A stretch of DNA of 64,000 bases from Streptacidiphilus sp. PB12-B1b (GTDB lineage: Bacteria; Actinomycetota; Actinomycetes; Streptomycetales; Streptomycetaceae): contig NZ_CP048405.1 in assembly GCF_014084125.1 (NCBI RefSeq), positions 4,588,001 to 4,652,000 of the forward strand, read 5' to 3'. Below are positions 42,728 through 52,236 of the stretch, in pieces (position 1 is the first letter of the stretch; each line of letters begins with the position of its first letter). The notes under the pieces are model-generated. The model searched no databases. It had not been told where the DNA came from and saw nothing but the letters and a program-made list of their open reading frames with translations. A program made the position numbers and the translations under genes.

Positions 42728-43450
42728 TCAGTGACCGGTGCCGGCCGCGCCGTCGACCGGCACGATCGCCCCGGTGATGTACGAGGCCCCCGGCGAGGCC
42801 AGGAAGGCCACGGCGGCGGCGACCTCGTCGGGGCGGGCCATCCGGCCGAACGGGATCTGCGCGATCAGCGCCGCCCGCTGCTCCTCGGTCAACGCCGCGC
42901 TCATGTCGGTGTCGGTGAGACCCGGGGCCACGATGTTGACGGTGACCGCGCGCGGGGCGAACTCGCGGGCCAGGGCCCGGGCCATGCCGACCAGCCCGGC
43001 CTTGGAGGCGGCGTAGTTGGCCTGGCCGGCCTCGCCGCGCAGCGCGACCGTGGAGGAGATCAGCACGATGCGCCCGCTGCGGGCCCGCAGCATCTTCGCA
43101 CTGACGGCCTTGACCACCCGGAACGCGCCGGTCAGGTTGGTGTCCACGACGCTGGTGAAGTCCTCCTCCTGCATTCTCAGCAGCAGCGAGTCGTGGGCGA
43201 TCCCGGCGTTGGCGACCAGTATCTGCACCGGCCCGTGGGCCTCCTCGGCCTGTTTGACCGCCGAGGCGACCTGCTCCGGCACGGTCACGTCGCAGGGCAG
43301 GGCGAGCACGCCGTCGGGCAGGACGCCGTCGGCCGGGGGGCGGCTGCGGTAGGTGACGGCCACCCGGTCGCCCTGGGCGGCGAAGGTGCGGGCGACGGCC
43401 GCCCCGATTCCTCGGCTGCCGCCGGTGACCAGTACCGAGCGGGGGTCCAT
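42728..43450 (-). CDS. FabG-like short-chain dehydrogenase/reductase
   Basis: 240 aa from ATG 43450 with AAAGG upstream. NAD(P)-binding VLVTGGSRGIGAAVA, NAG motif VANAGIAHD, catalytic ISSTVALRGEAGQANYAASKAG (Ser, Tyr, Lys) and PGLTDTDM are all intact. It is close to 3-oxoacyl-ACP reductases that in streptomycetes are paired with FabI; no FabI is adjacent here. It lies head to head with an XRE regulator across 412 bp. Confidence 0.88.
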   Translation of the reverse strand: MDPRSVLVTGGSRGIGAAVARTFAAQGDRVAVTYRSRPPADGVLPDGVLALPCDVTVPEQVASAVKQAEEAHGPVQILVANAGIAHDSLLLRMQEEDFTSVVDTNLTGAFRVVKAVSAKMLRARSGRIVLISSTVALRGEAGQANYAASKAGLVGMARALAREFAPRAVTVNIVAPGLTDTDMSAALTEEQRAALIAQIPFGRMARPDEVAAAVAFLASPGASYITGAIVPVDGAAGTGH

Positions 43451-43777
43451 GTGCTGCCTTTCGACGGTGAGCGGACGGTCGACGCGCGGGTGGGGCGCGC
43501 CTTCCCGGTGCACGGCGCCGCCGCTACCCGGAGGGCCCGCCGGTCCCGTGCCTCCGTCCGATCCTCACACGGCTCGGTACTACCATGTACCCGTCGACTG
43601 GCGGGATTTGACGGGTGTTCGGCTCCGCCGGCGCAGCCGTGTGCGCGGGTGCGGCGCCATGTGCGGTGCCCGACGTCGGCATGCTCCCCCCTCGCCCCCG
43701 CCCTGGGTCCGGACCGGACGCGGCAGTCCGGTGAGGCGAGTCTGCCGCAGCGCCGGCCGTTTTTGCAGACCCAGTAT

Positions 43778-43787
43778 TTACATGTAA
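43778..43787. promoter_or_regulatory. AT-rich palindrome TTACATGTAA upstream of the XRE gene
   Basis: The gap 43451-43862 is GC-rich except for 43768-43806, where TTACATGTAA sits in an AT-rich patch likely to hold the XRE promoter. A related word (TACCATGTAC) occurs near 43580. I see nothing else in the gap. Confidence 0.35.
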
Positions 43788-43862
43788 TTCAGCACTACTT
43801 AATTCGGCAGGGTGCGGTGGCGGGCGCTCAGCGGTGCGGGCGACCAGGGAGTATGACGGCGG

Positions 43863-44783
43863 ATGAACAGACGTGAACTCAAGTCCATGCTGGAGCGGCA
43901 CCGGGCGCTGACCGACCCGACCGAGCGGGGCTTCCACCCCACGCCGGTGCGCCGCGGGCGGCCGGTGGACGGGCTGTCCCAGCCGCAGATGGACATGCTG
44001 CTCCTGCACGACTTCGCCGCCGGCACCTACGGACGGCTGGAGCGCGGCCAGATCGAGCACCCGCCGGCGCTGCTGCTGGACCAGGTCTCCAAGCACCTGG
44101 GGCTGAACGAGGACGAGCGCACGGTGCTGTACCTGCTGGCGACCGGGGAGAAGCCGACGCACCCGCTGGACCCGCAGCAGGCGGTGCGGCTCAAGCCCAC
44201 CTGGCAGGCGGCGCTGGACGGGATCTCGCACATGGCGTACATCACCGACGCCGCCTGGAACCTGCTCGCCTGGAACGCGAGCTTCCCGCGGATGTTCCCG
44301 GACGACGTCCCCGGTGTGGAGCCGGGGATGCCGCCCGGGAACATCATGTGGTGGATGGCCCTGTGCGAGACCGCCCGCACCCGCTACTTCCCCTACTGGG
44401 AGGTCTCCTGGGGGCCGCTGGCGCTGGCCCAGCTGAAGGCCGCGGTGCTGGCCCACCCGGACAACGAGGACCTGCGCGGACTGGAGGCGCAGGCCCTGGC
44501 CGATCCGGTGGCCCGGCCCATCTACACCCATCCGGAACTGGAGTACGTCCATCCGGACTCGGACACCCGACCGCTGCTGCACCGCGAGCTCGGCCCGGGC
44601 ATGGTGACGATGTGCGCGGCGGAGCCGTTCAGCCTGCCCGGCGGGCGGCTGCTGATCCTCCCGTTCGCCCCCGGCGAGATCACCCCGCCCACGCCGCTCT
44701 GGCCGCAGCGGCGCCCGTCGCGGCGCCGCCCGCGCCCGTCGTCCGCCCGTCCGGAGGCCACCGCCGACCGCTCCAAACTGTGA
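43863..44783 (+). CDS. XRE-family regulator with MmyB-like ligand domain
   Basis: 306 aa from ATG 43863. Residues ~1-85 are the helix-turn-helix part (LSQPQMDMLLLHDFAAGTYGRLERGQIEHPP). Residues ~105-265 are the MmyB-like domain (AYITDAAWNLLAWNASFPRMF; TRYFPYWEVSWGPLALAQLKA), which binds fatty-acid-like ligands in characterised relatives. Regulators of this type usually sit head to head with an SDR gene, as here (42728-43450), and control it. The last ~35 residues are a basic tail. Confidence 0.9.
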   Translation: MNRRELKSMLERHRALTDPTERGFHPTPVRRGRPVDGLSQPQMDMLLLHDFAAGTYGRLERGQIEHPPALLLDQVSKHLGLNEDERTVLYLLATGEKPTHPLDPQQAVRLKPTWQAALDGISHMAYITDAAWNLLAWNASFPRMFPDDVPGVEPGMPPGNIMWWMALCETARTRYFPYWEVSWGPLALAQLKAAVLAHPDNEDLRGLEAQALADPVARPIYTHPELEYVHPDSDTRPLLHRELGPGMVTMCAAEPFSLPGGRLLILPFAPGEITPPTPLWPQRRPSRRRPRPSSARPEATADRSKL

Positions 44784-44831
44784 CGGGTCTCACAGCCCGG
44801 CTCTGCTCAAAGATCGTCAGAATGGGCCCCC

Positions 44832-45845
44832 ATGAGCCATGATGCGCATCTCGCCCCCATAGCCGACGGCCTGTACGCCTGGCTGCCCGACGGACGCGGG
44901 ACCTGGGGCCTGGCCAACTGCGGGCTGCTGGTGTCCGAGGGGCAGGCCGCCCTGATCGACACCCCGTACGACCTGCCGCGCACCCGTGCGCTGCTGGAGG
45001 CAGCCGCCCCGGTGCTGGGGCCGCAGGGGCGCATCGGCACTGCGATCACCACCCACAGCAACGGAGATCACTCGTACGGCCTAGCGGCGCTGGGCGATGT
45101 GGAGATCATCGGCACCCGGGACTACCTGCACGCCCTGGACCACGAGCCGACGCCGCAGCAGATGCACGCGCTGGTCGCCGAGACGCCGCCGGACCAGCCC
45201 ACCTCCTGGTACCTGCGGCGGCACTTCGGCCGCTTCGACTTCACCGGCATCGACCCGGTCGCCCCCACCCGCACCTTCAGCGGCAGCCTCGAGCTGCGGA
45301 TCGGTGCAGCGGAGGTCCGGCTGGTGCAGGCCGGGCCCGCGCACACCGACGGCGACCTCTGGGTCCACCTGCCGCAGCACGGCGTGGTGTTCACCGGCGA
45401 CGTGGTCTTCGCCGACGACCACCCGGTGCACTGGGCCGGGCCGATCGACAACGTCATCGACGCCTGCCTGGGCATCCTGGCGACCGGGGCGCAGGTCATC
45501 GTGCCCGGCCACGGGCCGCTGATGACCCCGGCCGACCTGCGCGGACACATCGACTACCTGCGCTGGGTGCGCGACGGCGCGCACCGGCTGCACGCCCTGG
45601 GCGTGCCCGCGCAGAGCGCCGCCCTCCAGCTGATCGACTCCGGCCGCTACCCCGGGCTGGGCCTGCCGGAGCGGCTGGCGATCACCGTCGCCACCGAGTA
45701 CCGGCACCTCGCGGGCGAGACCGGGACGCCGGACCTGGTCGTGCTGGTGGGCGCCGCCGCCCGGATCGCGCTCGGCCGGGAGCAGGCCAGGATCCCCGGC
45801 CAGCGCAGCGGCGCGGACGACCCCAGTAACGCCGCCCCGCAGTGA
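44832..45845 (+). CDS. MBL-fold hydrolase, unusual metal motif
   Basis: 337 aa from ATG 44832. The metallo-beta-lactamase fold is clear: ANCGLLVSEGQAALIDTPYD, THSNGDHSYG, AGPAHTDGDLWVHLP, VFTGDVVFAD and VIVPGHGPL. The usual HxHxDH reads HSNGDH, so one zinc ligand is Asn, which may leave a single-metal or altered site. The C-terminal ~110 residues are helical. Substrate unknown; it may be a cyclase-like or arylsulfatase-like hydrolase. It begins 48 bp after the XRE gene and could be co-transcribed. Confidence 0.85.
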   Translation: MSHDAHLAPIADGLYAWLPDGRGTWGLANCGLLVSEGQAALIDTPYDLPRTRALLEAAAPVLGPQGRIGTAITTHSNGDHSYGLAALGDVEIIGTRDYLHALDHEPTPQQMHALVAETPPDQPTSWYLRRHFGRFDFTGIDPVAPTRTFSGSLELRIGAAEVRLVQAGPAHTDGDLWVHLPQHGVVFTGDVVFADDHPVHWAGPIDNVIDACLGILATGAQVIVPGHGPLMTPADLRGHIDYLRWVRDGAHRLHALGVPAQSAALQLIDSGRYPGLGLPERLAITVATEYRHLAGETGTPDLVVLVGAAARIALGREQARIPGQRSGADDPSNAAPQ

Positions 45846-45885
45846 CCGGGCGGCGGCGGCACGCCCGGGCGGCGGCCGGGCGGCC

Positions 45886-47118
45886 CTACGACGCGGCCCC
45901 GCCGTGCAGCCGGACCGGGAGCGAGGCCCAGCCGCCCGCGATGAAGGAGGGCACCGGCGCGACCTGCTCCGGATCCACCGCCAGCCGCACCTCCGGGAAG
46001 TGCTCGAACAGCCGACCGAGGGCGATCTCGGCCTCCATCCGGGCCAGCGGCGCGCCGATGCAGCGGTGGACGCCGTAGCCGAAGGCCAGGTGCTCGGCCA
46101 GCGGCCGGGCCGGGTCGAACGCCTCGGCGTCCGGGCCGTGCTGCCCGGGGTCGCGCCCGGCGGCGACGAAGCTCGGCAGGATCGCGTCCCCGGCGGCGAT
46201 CAGCGTCCCGTCCGGCAGTTCGATGTCGGAGACGGCGAAGCGCAGCGGCAGGTTGGCGATCGACGGCGACCAGCGCAGCGTCTCCTCGACCACCTCGCCC
46301 CAGCCGATCCGGCCGCCGCGCACCGCGGCCAGCTGCCCGGGGTGGGCCAGCAGGGCGTGCACGGCGTTGCCGATCAGGTTGACGGTGGTCTCGAAGCCCG
46401 CGCCGATGGTCAGCAGCAGGGTGTCGCGCAGCTCGTCCTCGGTCAGCGAGCTGCCGTCCTCGTCCCGCCCGGCCACCAGCACGCTGGTCATGTCCTCGCC
46501 CGGGTGGGCCCGCTTGTCCGCGATCAGCCCGCCGAGCACCTGGTGGACCTGGCCGAAGGTCTGCGCGACCTGCTCCGGCCCGGCGCCGGCGTCCATGAAG
46601 GCGGCGATGAGCCGGGCGACGTCCGCGCGAGTGGCCTCGGGGACGCCGAACAGCTCGCAGATGACCGCGATCGGCAGGGCGTGGGCGTACCCGGCCCGCA
46701 GGTCGACCACGGCGCCGGGCCCGGTCCGGTCCAGCTCGGCCAGCAGCGTCTTGGCGATCTCCTCGACCTTGGGCCGCAGCGCCTCGGTGCGCCGGGCGGT
46801 GAAGGCCGGGGCGACCAGCCGCCGCAGCCGGGTGTGGTCGGCGCCGTAGGTGGAGAGCATGTTGGTCACGCCGACCCACATGGACACCCAGGTGTCCTGG
46901 TAGGCGCCGCCGATCCAGGCGGGCCAGTGCCGTCGCGGGTCCTTGGAGACCCGGTCGTCGGTGAGCAGCTCCTTGAGCGTCCGGTGCCGGGTGACCGCCC
47001 ACGCCTCGATCCCGGCCGGGAGCAGCACGCGTACGGCAGCGCCGGCCTCGCGCATCCGGCGGGCCTCGCCGTGCAGGTCGGTGCCGTCCGGGTCGAGCAC
47101 GATCATCGGGCTGTCCAT
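45886..47118 (-). CDS. conservon-linked cytochrome P450 (CvnF type)
   Basis: 410 aa from ATG 47118, 14 bp after the previous P450. Complete P450: I helix [15 protein letters not shown], ExxR in [10 protein letters not shown], haem loop [21 protein letters not shown]. Substrate-recognition regions give no hint. It is the last gene of the conservon operon cvnABCD-P450-P450. In S. coelicolor some conservons likewise end in two P450 genes, one of them CYP154-like. Confidence 0.9.
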   Translation of the reverse strand: MDSPMIVLDPDGTDLHGEARRMREAGAAVRVLLPAGIEAWAVTRHRTLKELLTDDRVSKDPRRHWPAWIGGAYQDTWVSMWVGVTNMLSTYGADHTRLRRLVAPAFTARRTEALRPKVEEIAKTLLAELDRTGPGAVVDLRAGYAHALPIAVICELFGVPEATRADVARLIAAFMDAGAGPEQVAQTFGQVHQVLGGLIADKRAHPGEDMTSVLVAGRDEDGSSLTEDELRDTLLLTIGAGFETTVNLIGNAVHALLAHPGQLAAVRGGRIGWGEVVEETLRWSPSIANLPLRFAVSDIELPDGTLIAAGDAILPSFVAAGRDPGQHGPDAEAFDPARPLAEHLAFGYGVHRCIGAPLARMEAEIALGRLFEHFPEVRLAVDPEQVAPVPSFIAGGWASLPVRLHGGAAS

Positions 47119-47132
47119 GGGTGACGTCCTGT

Positions 47133-48329
47133 TCAGTTGGGGATGACCGGGGCGAACCGGACCGGCAGATGGGCCAGGGCGCGCTGGAACGGGCCCGGGC
47201 GCCAAGGGAGTTCGGCGCGGGGTACGGCGAGCTGGAGGTCTCCGAGGGCGTTGGTGAGGCGTTCCACGGCGGTCGTGGCGATCAGGAAGGCGGGCTGCTT
47301 GGCCGGGCAGGCGTGCGGCCCGGCGGACCAGGCCAGGTGCGCCCCGCCGCCGGACGATCCGGCCGGGCCGCCGCCGATACCGGCGTTGACCGCGGCGTAG
47401 GAGACCAGGACCGGTTCGTCCGGGCGGATGTAGGTGCCGCAGAAGACGGTGTCCTGCCGGACGTAGTGGGCGCCGTAGTTGGCCATCGGCGGTTCGCGGC
47501 GCAGCACCTCGTCGATGGCGGAGCGGGCGGCCAGCGAGCCGTTGGCCAGCGAGCTGTAGTAGGCGCGGTCGCTGAGCAGCACCGAGACGGCGTTGGAGAT
47601 GAGGTTGGCGGTGGGTTCCAGCGCCGCGCCGAGGGTGAGCACCACCTGCTGGATGACCTGCTCGGTGCTCAGCCCGGCGGGGTGGTCCAGGTACCAGGAG
47701 GCCAGGTCGGGCCCGCGGAGCCGGGACTTGGCGGCGACCAGGTCGCTGATGCAGGCGAAGAAGGCGGCCCCGGCGGCGGTGGCCTGCTCCGGGCCGGTGG
47801 CCTCCAGCATCCCGGCGAGCGCGGCGACCATGTGCGGGCTGTACTCCTCGCCGAGGCCGAACAGCCGGGTGAACACCATGGTCGGCAGCGGGCCGGTGAA
47901 CTGGGTGATCAGGTCGGCCTCGCCGACGCCGCTGAACTGCGCGATCAGCAGGTCCGCCACGCGCAGCACCTCGGCGCGCAGCTGCCCGAGGTCGACCATG
48001 GCCAGCGAGTCGGTGATGACCGAGCGGTAGCGGGCGTGCTCCTCGCCGTCGCTGAACAGCACGTTCGGCCGGTAGCCGATCATCGGCAGGACCGGGCAGT
48101 CGGCGGGCACGGTGGCCTCCCAGGCGCGCGGGTCCTTGGACCAGGTCACCGGGTCGCGCAGCAGCGCCAGCGCCGCCTGGTAGTCGGTGACAAGCCACGC
48201 CGGGACGCCCTCGGCCAGCAGGACCGGGGCGAGCGGGCCGTAGCCGCGCAGCCGGGCGTAGGTGGTGTGCGGGTCGGCCGCGAACGCCGGTCCGAACAGG
48301 GGGACCGGTTCGGCGAGGTACGGGGGCAC
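47133..48329 (-). CDS. conservon-linked cytochrome P450 (CvnE, CYP157-like)
   Basis: 398 aa from GTG 48329, 11 bp after cvnD. Haem loop [15 protein letters not shown] keeps the Cys but replaces the usual F and final G. The I helix reads [14 protein letters not shown], not the normal AGxET, so oxygen activation may differ. ExxR (EVLR) is present, unlike CYP157 members of S. coelicolor that lack it. In conservons this P450 is thought to be an effector or partner of the GTPase system. Confidence 0.88.
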   Translation of the reverse strand: MPPYLAEPVPLFGPAFAADPHTTYARLRGYGPLAPVLLAEGVPAWLVTDYQAALALLRDPVTWSKDPRAWEATVPADCPVLPMIGYRPNVLFSDGEEHARYRSVITDSLAMVDLGQLRAEVLRVADLLIAQFSGVGEADLITQFTGPLPTMVFTRLFGLGEEYSPHMVAALAGMLEATGPEQATAAGAAFFACISDLVAAKSRLRGPDLASWYLDHPAGLSTEQVIQQVVLTLGAALEPTANLISNAVSVLLSDRAYYSSLANGSLAARSAIDEVLRREPPMANYGAHYVRQDTVFCGTYIRPDEPVLVSYAAVNAGIGGGPAGSSGGGAHLAWSAGPHACPAKQPAFLIATTAVERLTNALGDLQLAVPRAELPWRPGPFQRALAHLPVRFAPVIPN

Positions 48330-48340
48330 GGGGGCGGGTC

Positions 48341-48955
48341 CTAGGTGGAGTGGGCGAGCAGGTGGTCGACCAGGGCGATCAGCACGCGCAGGCAGGAGGT
48401 GGGGTCGCGGGCGTCGCAGGCCACCAGCGGGGTGGACGGCGCCAGGTCGAGCGCCTGCCGCAGCTGTTCGACCGGGTAGTCGGGCGAGCGGGGGAAGTTG
48501 TTGACCGCGACCACGTACGGGACGCGGCGCTCCTCGACGGCCGACATCACCCAGAAGGAGTCCTCCAGCCGGAGCGAGTCGACCAGCACCACCGCCCCCA
48601 GGGACTGGTGGGCCAGGTCCTCCCACAGGGCCCGGAACCGCTCCTGGCCGGGCGCGCCGAACAGGTAGAGCACCAGGTCCTCGGTGGGCAGGGTGTAGCG
48701 GCCGAAGTCCATGGCGACGGTGGTGGTGGTCTTGTCGCCGAGGCCGCCGGGGCCGCCGTGGGCGCCCGGGTCGTCGACGAGGGCACCGACCGTGGTCATG
48801 ACCTCCTCGGTGTGCAGCGGCGGGATCTCCGACAGCGAGCCGATCATGGTGGTCTTGCCGACCCCGAACGCCCCCGCGACCAGGATCTTGACCATGGTCT
48901 GCGCCGGGTCGGGCAGGTAGACCGTCTCCGGGCTAGAGCTTGGCGCGTAGACCAC
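48341..48955 (-). CDS. cvnD: conservon small GTPase (CvnD)
   Basis: 204 aa from GTG 48955, overlapping cvnC by 23 bp; ATG 48895 is an alternative. G1 [15 protein letters not shown]3 [15 protein letters not shown]4-like [10 protein letters not shown] (NKxD is NNF here, as in other CvnD), G5-like VACDARDP. These Ras/MglA-like proteins bind GTP and associate with CvnB at the membrane. Confidence 0.93.
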   Translation of the reverse strand: MVYAPSSSPETVYLPDPAQTMVKILVAGAFGVGKTTMIGSLSEIPPLHTEEVMTTVGALVDDPGAHGGPGGLGDKTTTTVAMDFGRYTLPTEDLVLYLFGAPGQERFRALWEDLAHQSLGAVVLVDSLRLEDSFWVMSAVEERRVPYVVAVNNFPRSPDYPVEQLRQALDLAPSTPLVACDARDPTSCLRVLIALVDHLLAHST

Positions 48956-49289
48956 TGAGAACCCTTTCCAGCAGCTGCCTGTCCCGGAGCCCGGTCTGCA
49001 GCATGGAGGCGTGGACGGTGAGGTGGCCGTGATCGACCAGTTCGCTGACCAGCACTTTCACCACGCTGACCGGCAGGTGCAGATAGCCGGCGACCTCGGC
49101 CAGGGTCAGCGCGCCGCCCTGCAGCAGGGCGGCGATGCGGTGCGCGGGCGGGGCCAGTCCGTCGGGTACGGCGCCGGTCGCCGAGGTGAGCACGGTGAGC
49201 CGGTCCAGGGTGTTGCGGCTCGCGTGCGCGGAGCCGTCGGTGGCCAGGAAGGCCGGTACCAGGCGTCGGCGTCCGGGCGGGGTGGTCAT
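48933..49289 (-). CDS. cvnC: DUF742 conservon protein (CvnC)
   Basis: 118 aa from ATG 49289, overlapping the cvnB stop (ATGA). It carries the DUF742 winged-helix-like fold (RRLVPAFLATDGSAHASRNTLDRLTVL; ALTLAEVAGYLHLPVSVVKVLVSELVDHGHLTVH). Its biochemical role is unknown; it is a constant member of the cvnABCD set. Confidence 0.93.
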   Translation of the reverse strand: MTTPPGRRRLVPAFLATDGSAHASRNTLDRLTVLTSATGAVPDGLAPPAHRIAALLQGGALTLAEVAGYLHLPVSVVKVLVSELVDHGHLTVHASMLQTGLRDRQLLERVLSGLRAKL

Positions 49290-49723
49290 CCCAGGGTGTC
49301 CCGCGCCGGGGTGTTCAGTACCCGTGAGCCGAGATTGCCGATGTGGCGGTGCACCTCGTAGGAGACCATGCCGAGGTCGGCCTCGCGGGTGGTGTACAGC
49401 ACCAGATGGGTGTGGGCCCCGGCGGGGACGGAGAACACGAAGCCGTCGCCGGTCTCCACGACCACCTGCCGCAGCGCGGTGTCCGCGTGGCCGCTGAGCG
49501 CCCCGGCCACCTGCCGGGCGCAGCTCTGCAGCCCGGAGGTGACGGCGGCGGCGCCCTCGGCCGAGGCGCGGGAGAGGCCGCTGGAGGCGCCCTTGATCAT
49601 GCCGTCCGAGGTCAGCACCACGCCGTGGACGACGCCGTGCAGCTGGGTGAGGGTCTGCAGGGCCTTGGTGGTCCACTCCAGGTCCAGCCCGGGCTGGACG
49701 GCGTCCGCATCGGACAGCGTCAT
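49286..49723 (-). CDS. cvnB: Roadblock/LC7 protein (CvnB)
   Basis: 145 aa from ATG 49723, coupled to cvnA by ATGA. The Roadblock fold is evident: LEWTTKALQTLTQLHGVVHGVVLTSDG, GLSRASAEGAAAVTSGLQ, THLVLYTTREADLGMVSYEVHRH. MglB-like partners act on the CvnD GTPase. Confidence 0.93.
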   Translation of the reverse strand: MTLSDADAVQPGLDLEWTTKALQTLTQLHGVVHGVVLTSDGMIKGASSGLSRASAEGAAAVTSGLQSCARQVAGALSGHADTALRQVVVETGDGFVFSVPAGAHTHLVLYTTREADLGMVSYEVHRHIGNLGSRVLNTPARDTLG

Positions 49724-51168
49724 GACTCGTTCCTCTCGCGGAAGACGGGCGCGGCCTCGCGCCCCTGGTCGGTGCCGGACTGCACGGCGCTCCAGGCGGA
49801 CGCGGTCTGCCCGAGGGTGGGCGGCTGACGCTCGGGCGGCGGCGGGCCGGCCGGATCGCCCGGGGCCGGGTCGGCGGCCCGGTGGCGGTGCCGCTGCGGC
49901 AGCGGCGGGGGCGCGGCGGGGTTGCGGGGCACGGCGCCCGGGTCGGGGGCCGGGCCGAAGGCCGGATCGGCGGCGGGCCGGGGCGCCGGGGCGAGGGCGG
50001 CGGCTGAGGCGTGTTCGGGCTCGATGCCGCGGGCCGGCGGCGGGGCCACCGCCGACATCGGCTGGGCCTCGTCCATCAGCACCAGCAGCCGTTGCGGGAT
50101 CAGCACCACCGCGTGGACGCCGCCGTACTGGCTGGCGCCCCGGACCGAGACCGAGAAGCCGTACTCGCGGGCCAGCCTGCCGATGGTGGCGAAGCCGGCC
50201 CGGGGCGGGTCGCCCAGCTCGCTGAGCCGGCTCTGGTGGTCGGGGTGCATCATCCTCTCGGCGAAGGCGATGTCGTCGTCGTGCATGCCAATCCCGGCGT
50301 CGTCCACCACCACGCAGACGCCGTGGGCGGCGTGGTGCAGGCTGACCCGGACCGCGAGCGTGCCCTGCGAGTAGTAGACGGCGTTGGCCATCAGCTCGGC
50401 CACCACCATCGCCAGCGGCTCGACCACCCGGCCCACCGCGCCGACGGCCCGGTGCAGTTGGTTGACCAGGACGATCCGCCGGCTGTCCTCGACCCGGCCC
50501 TGCGCCCCGGCCAGGATGTCCGGCAGGTGGGAGTCCTCGCGGTTCAGCCCGGGCCAGGCGCCGCAGAGCACGCCGGTGGCCTGGATCCGGCGCAGGCTCT
50601 GCTCGTTGAGCCGGTCCAGGGCGAACAGCTGCTCGGCCAACCGGGGTTCGTCCACGGCCAGTTGCAGCGAGCTGACGAGGGACTGCTGGCGGTAGCCGAG
50701 GGCCTGCAGGCTGCTGGTCGCGCCGCGCATCACCGCGGCTGCGGCGGCGTCCACCTGGCGGCGGGCGTCGGCCAGCGCGCGGGCGATCTGCGCCAGTACG
50801 GCGTCGTGCTCGGCGGCGGTGCCGCTCTCGGCCAGCTCGGGGTGGAGCGGGCCCGGCACCACGAGGTGATGGTGCGTCAGCCGCTGTACCAGGGCCGGGA
50901 TCCGTACGGCGGCGAGGTGCTGGTTCTCCTGCCGCAGCGCCTCGAACCGGGCTGCCGCGGACTGGAGTTCACCGTGCGCCTGGTCGCGTGCGGTGTGCGC
51001 GGCGGCGGCGTCGAGCCGGGCGGCGGCCGCGTCCAGGCGGGCGGCGTCGGCCTCTCGGCGGGCGGCGGCCGTGCGGCGTCTGCCGGTGAGCAGCAGCGGG
51101 ACGGTGACCAGGCTGCCGGCGGTGCCTGCGGCCAGCAGCGCGGTGGCCACCTCGGGTATCTGAGTCAC
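49720..51168 (-). CDS. cvnA: conservon sensor kinase-like ATPase (CvnA)
   Basis: 482 aa from GTG 51168, with GGGAAG upstream. One N-terminal membrane helix (TALLAAGTAGSLVTVPLLLTG), an Ala-rich coiled-coil (~35-95), then a histidine-kinase-like ATPase: VVAELMANAVYYSQ (N box), VVVDDAGIGMHDDD (G1), RAGFATIGRLAREYG (G2). A conventional phospho-His motif is not evident. The final ~115 residues are a Pro-rich tail. It heads the operon cvnA-B-C-D-P450-P450, all members overlapping or within 14 bp. Confidence 0.92.
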   Translation of the reverse strand: MTQIPEVATALLAAGTAGSLVTVPLLLTGRRRTAAARREADAARLDAAAARLDAAAAHTARDQAHGELQSAAARFEALRQENQHLAAVRIPALVQRLTHHHLVVPGPLHPELAESGTAAEHDAVLAQIARALADARRQVDAAAAAVMRGATSSLQALGYRQQSLVSSLQLAVDEPRLAEQLFALDRLNEQSLRRIQATGVLCGAWPGLNREDSHLPDILAGAQGRVEDSRRIVLVNQLHRAVGAVGRVVEPLAMVVAELMANAVYYSQGTLAVRVSLHHAAHGVCVVVDDAGIGMHDDDIAFAERMMHPDHQSRLSELGDPPRAGFATIGRLAREYGFSVSVRGASQYGGVHAVVLIPQRLLVLMDEAQPMSAVAPPPARGIEPEHASAAALAPAPRPAADPAFGPAPDPGAVPRNPAAPPPLPQRHRHRAADPAPGDPAGPPPPERQPPTLGQTASAWSAVQSGTDQGREAAPVFRERNES

Positions 51169-51365
51169 GTCGGCTTCCCGGAGTCGAAGGGGTGCGGCAG
51201 TCGGCCCGAGGCGCGGGCATACCGGGCGGCGCTTCCACAGGAACGCACTTCTCACCCTTCGGCGCCGGGGCGCGGAGACAACGGGGACGGCAGGGCCGGT
51301 GCTGGGCTGGGACTGCGGGGCGGCACACGGTGCGCACGAGTCATACTCCGCACCATGAAAGTGCG

Positions 51366-51406
51366 CGGACAAAACCCGCGTCAAGCAGATCCGGCATTCT
51401 TGTCCG
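51366..51406. promoter_or_regulatory. inverted repeat CGGACAA...TTGTCCG upstream of the conservon
   Basis: The 403-bp gap 51169-51571 lies between cvnA and a divergent lipoprotein gene. CGGACAA (51366-51372) and TTGTCCG (51400-51406) are inverted 27 bp apart, with a TTGACG-like -35 on the minus strand between them. Candidate conservon promoter/operator; the rest of the gap shows nothing clear. Confidence 0.35.
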
Positions 51407-51571
51407 AACCATGCCACAAAAAGGAGCGGGCCGGGACGGCGCCTCCGGGAGCGGGATGAACCGGTTCCGCGGCGGGGGCGTTGTCACCCGTGCGGACCCG
51501 CCCCGAGCGGGCCGGTGGACCAGCCGCACCGCACCCGAGCGCGGCGGCGGTCCCGGTAGAGGAAACCCGTC

Positions 51572-52135
51572 ATGAAACGTGTCATCACCGTAACCGCGGG
51601 TGCGGCGGCCGTGGCGGCCCTGGCCGCGGCCTGCGGGACCACCAGCACGGCGTCCCCCTCGTCCCCCTCCCCCGCCGCGTCCGGCGCGGTCGCAGGCCAC
51701 ACCGCCTCCGGGAGCGGCACTGCCACCCTGAAGACCGCCTCCTCACCCGAGGGGCAGATCCTGGTCGACGGCTCCGGCCGGACGCTGTACCTGTTCCAGG
51801 CGGACACCGGCTCCACCTCGACCTGCACCGGGGCATGCGCCACCGCCTGGCCGCCGGTCACCAGCACCGGCACGCCCAACGCCGGCGGGGTGAACGCCGC
51901 GCTGGTCGGCAGCACCATGCGGGCGGACCACACCGCCCAGGTGACCTACAAGGGCCACCCGCTCTACTACTTCGCCGACGACACCAAGCCGGGCCAGGTC
52001 AACGGGCAGGGCGTGGACGCCTTCGGCGCCAAGTGGTACGTCGTCAGCCCCAACGGTGCGGCGGTCACCGCCGCTACTTCGTCCAACTCGTCCAACTCGC
52101 CCAGCAGCGGCGGCGGTTACGGCGGCGGCTACTGA
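51572..52135 (+). CDS. COG4315 secreted-repeat lipoprotein
   Basis: 187 aa from ATG 51572 with GAGGAAA upstream. Lipoprotein signal with lipobox LAAAC (Cys21), a Ser/Ala linker, then two copies of the COG4315 motif: GRTLYLFQADT...CTGACATAWPPV and GHPLYYFADDTKPGQVNGQG. It ends in a Ser/Gly tail (SGGGYGGGY). The family is common on actinomycete membranes; the function is not known, though redox or haem-related roles have been discussed. Confidence 0.9.
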   Translation: MKRVITVTAGAAAVAALAAACGTTSTASPSSPSPAASGAVAGHTASGSGTATLKTASSPEGQILVDGSGRTLYLFQADTGSTSTCTGACATAWPPVTSTGTPNAGGVNAALVGSTMRADHTAQVTYKGHPLYYFADDTKPGQVNGQGVDAFGAKWYVVSPNGAAVTAATSSNSSNSPSSGGGYGGGY

Positions 52136-52182
52136 ACGACGGCTGCTGACCGGCGCTTGCCGACCGACCCGGCCGGGGACGC

Positions 52183-52216
52183 CCCGAGCGGGCCCGGAGC
52201 ACCGGACCCGCTCGGG
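52183..52216. terminator. bidirectional terminator between lipoprotein and chitinase genes
   Basis: A 15-bp stem with one mismatch (52183-52197 with 52202-52216), loop AGCA, between convergent genes. Confidence 0.75.
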
Positions 52217-52236
52217 CGCACGCCGCCGGAGGACGG

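Noticed and set aside
47133-48329. P450 lacking ExxR, as in S. coelicolor CYP157 members
   Set aside because: EVLR is present in DEVLRREPP; only the I-helix and haem-loop positions deviate.
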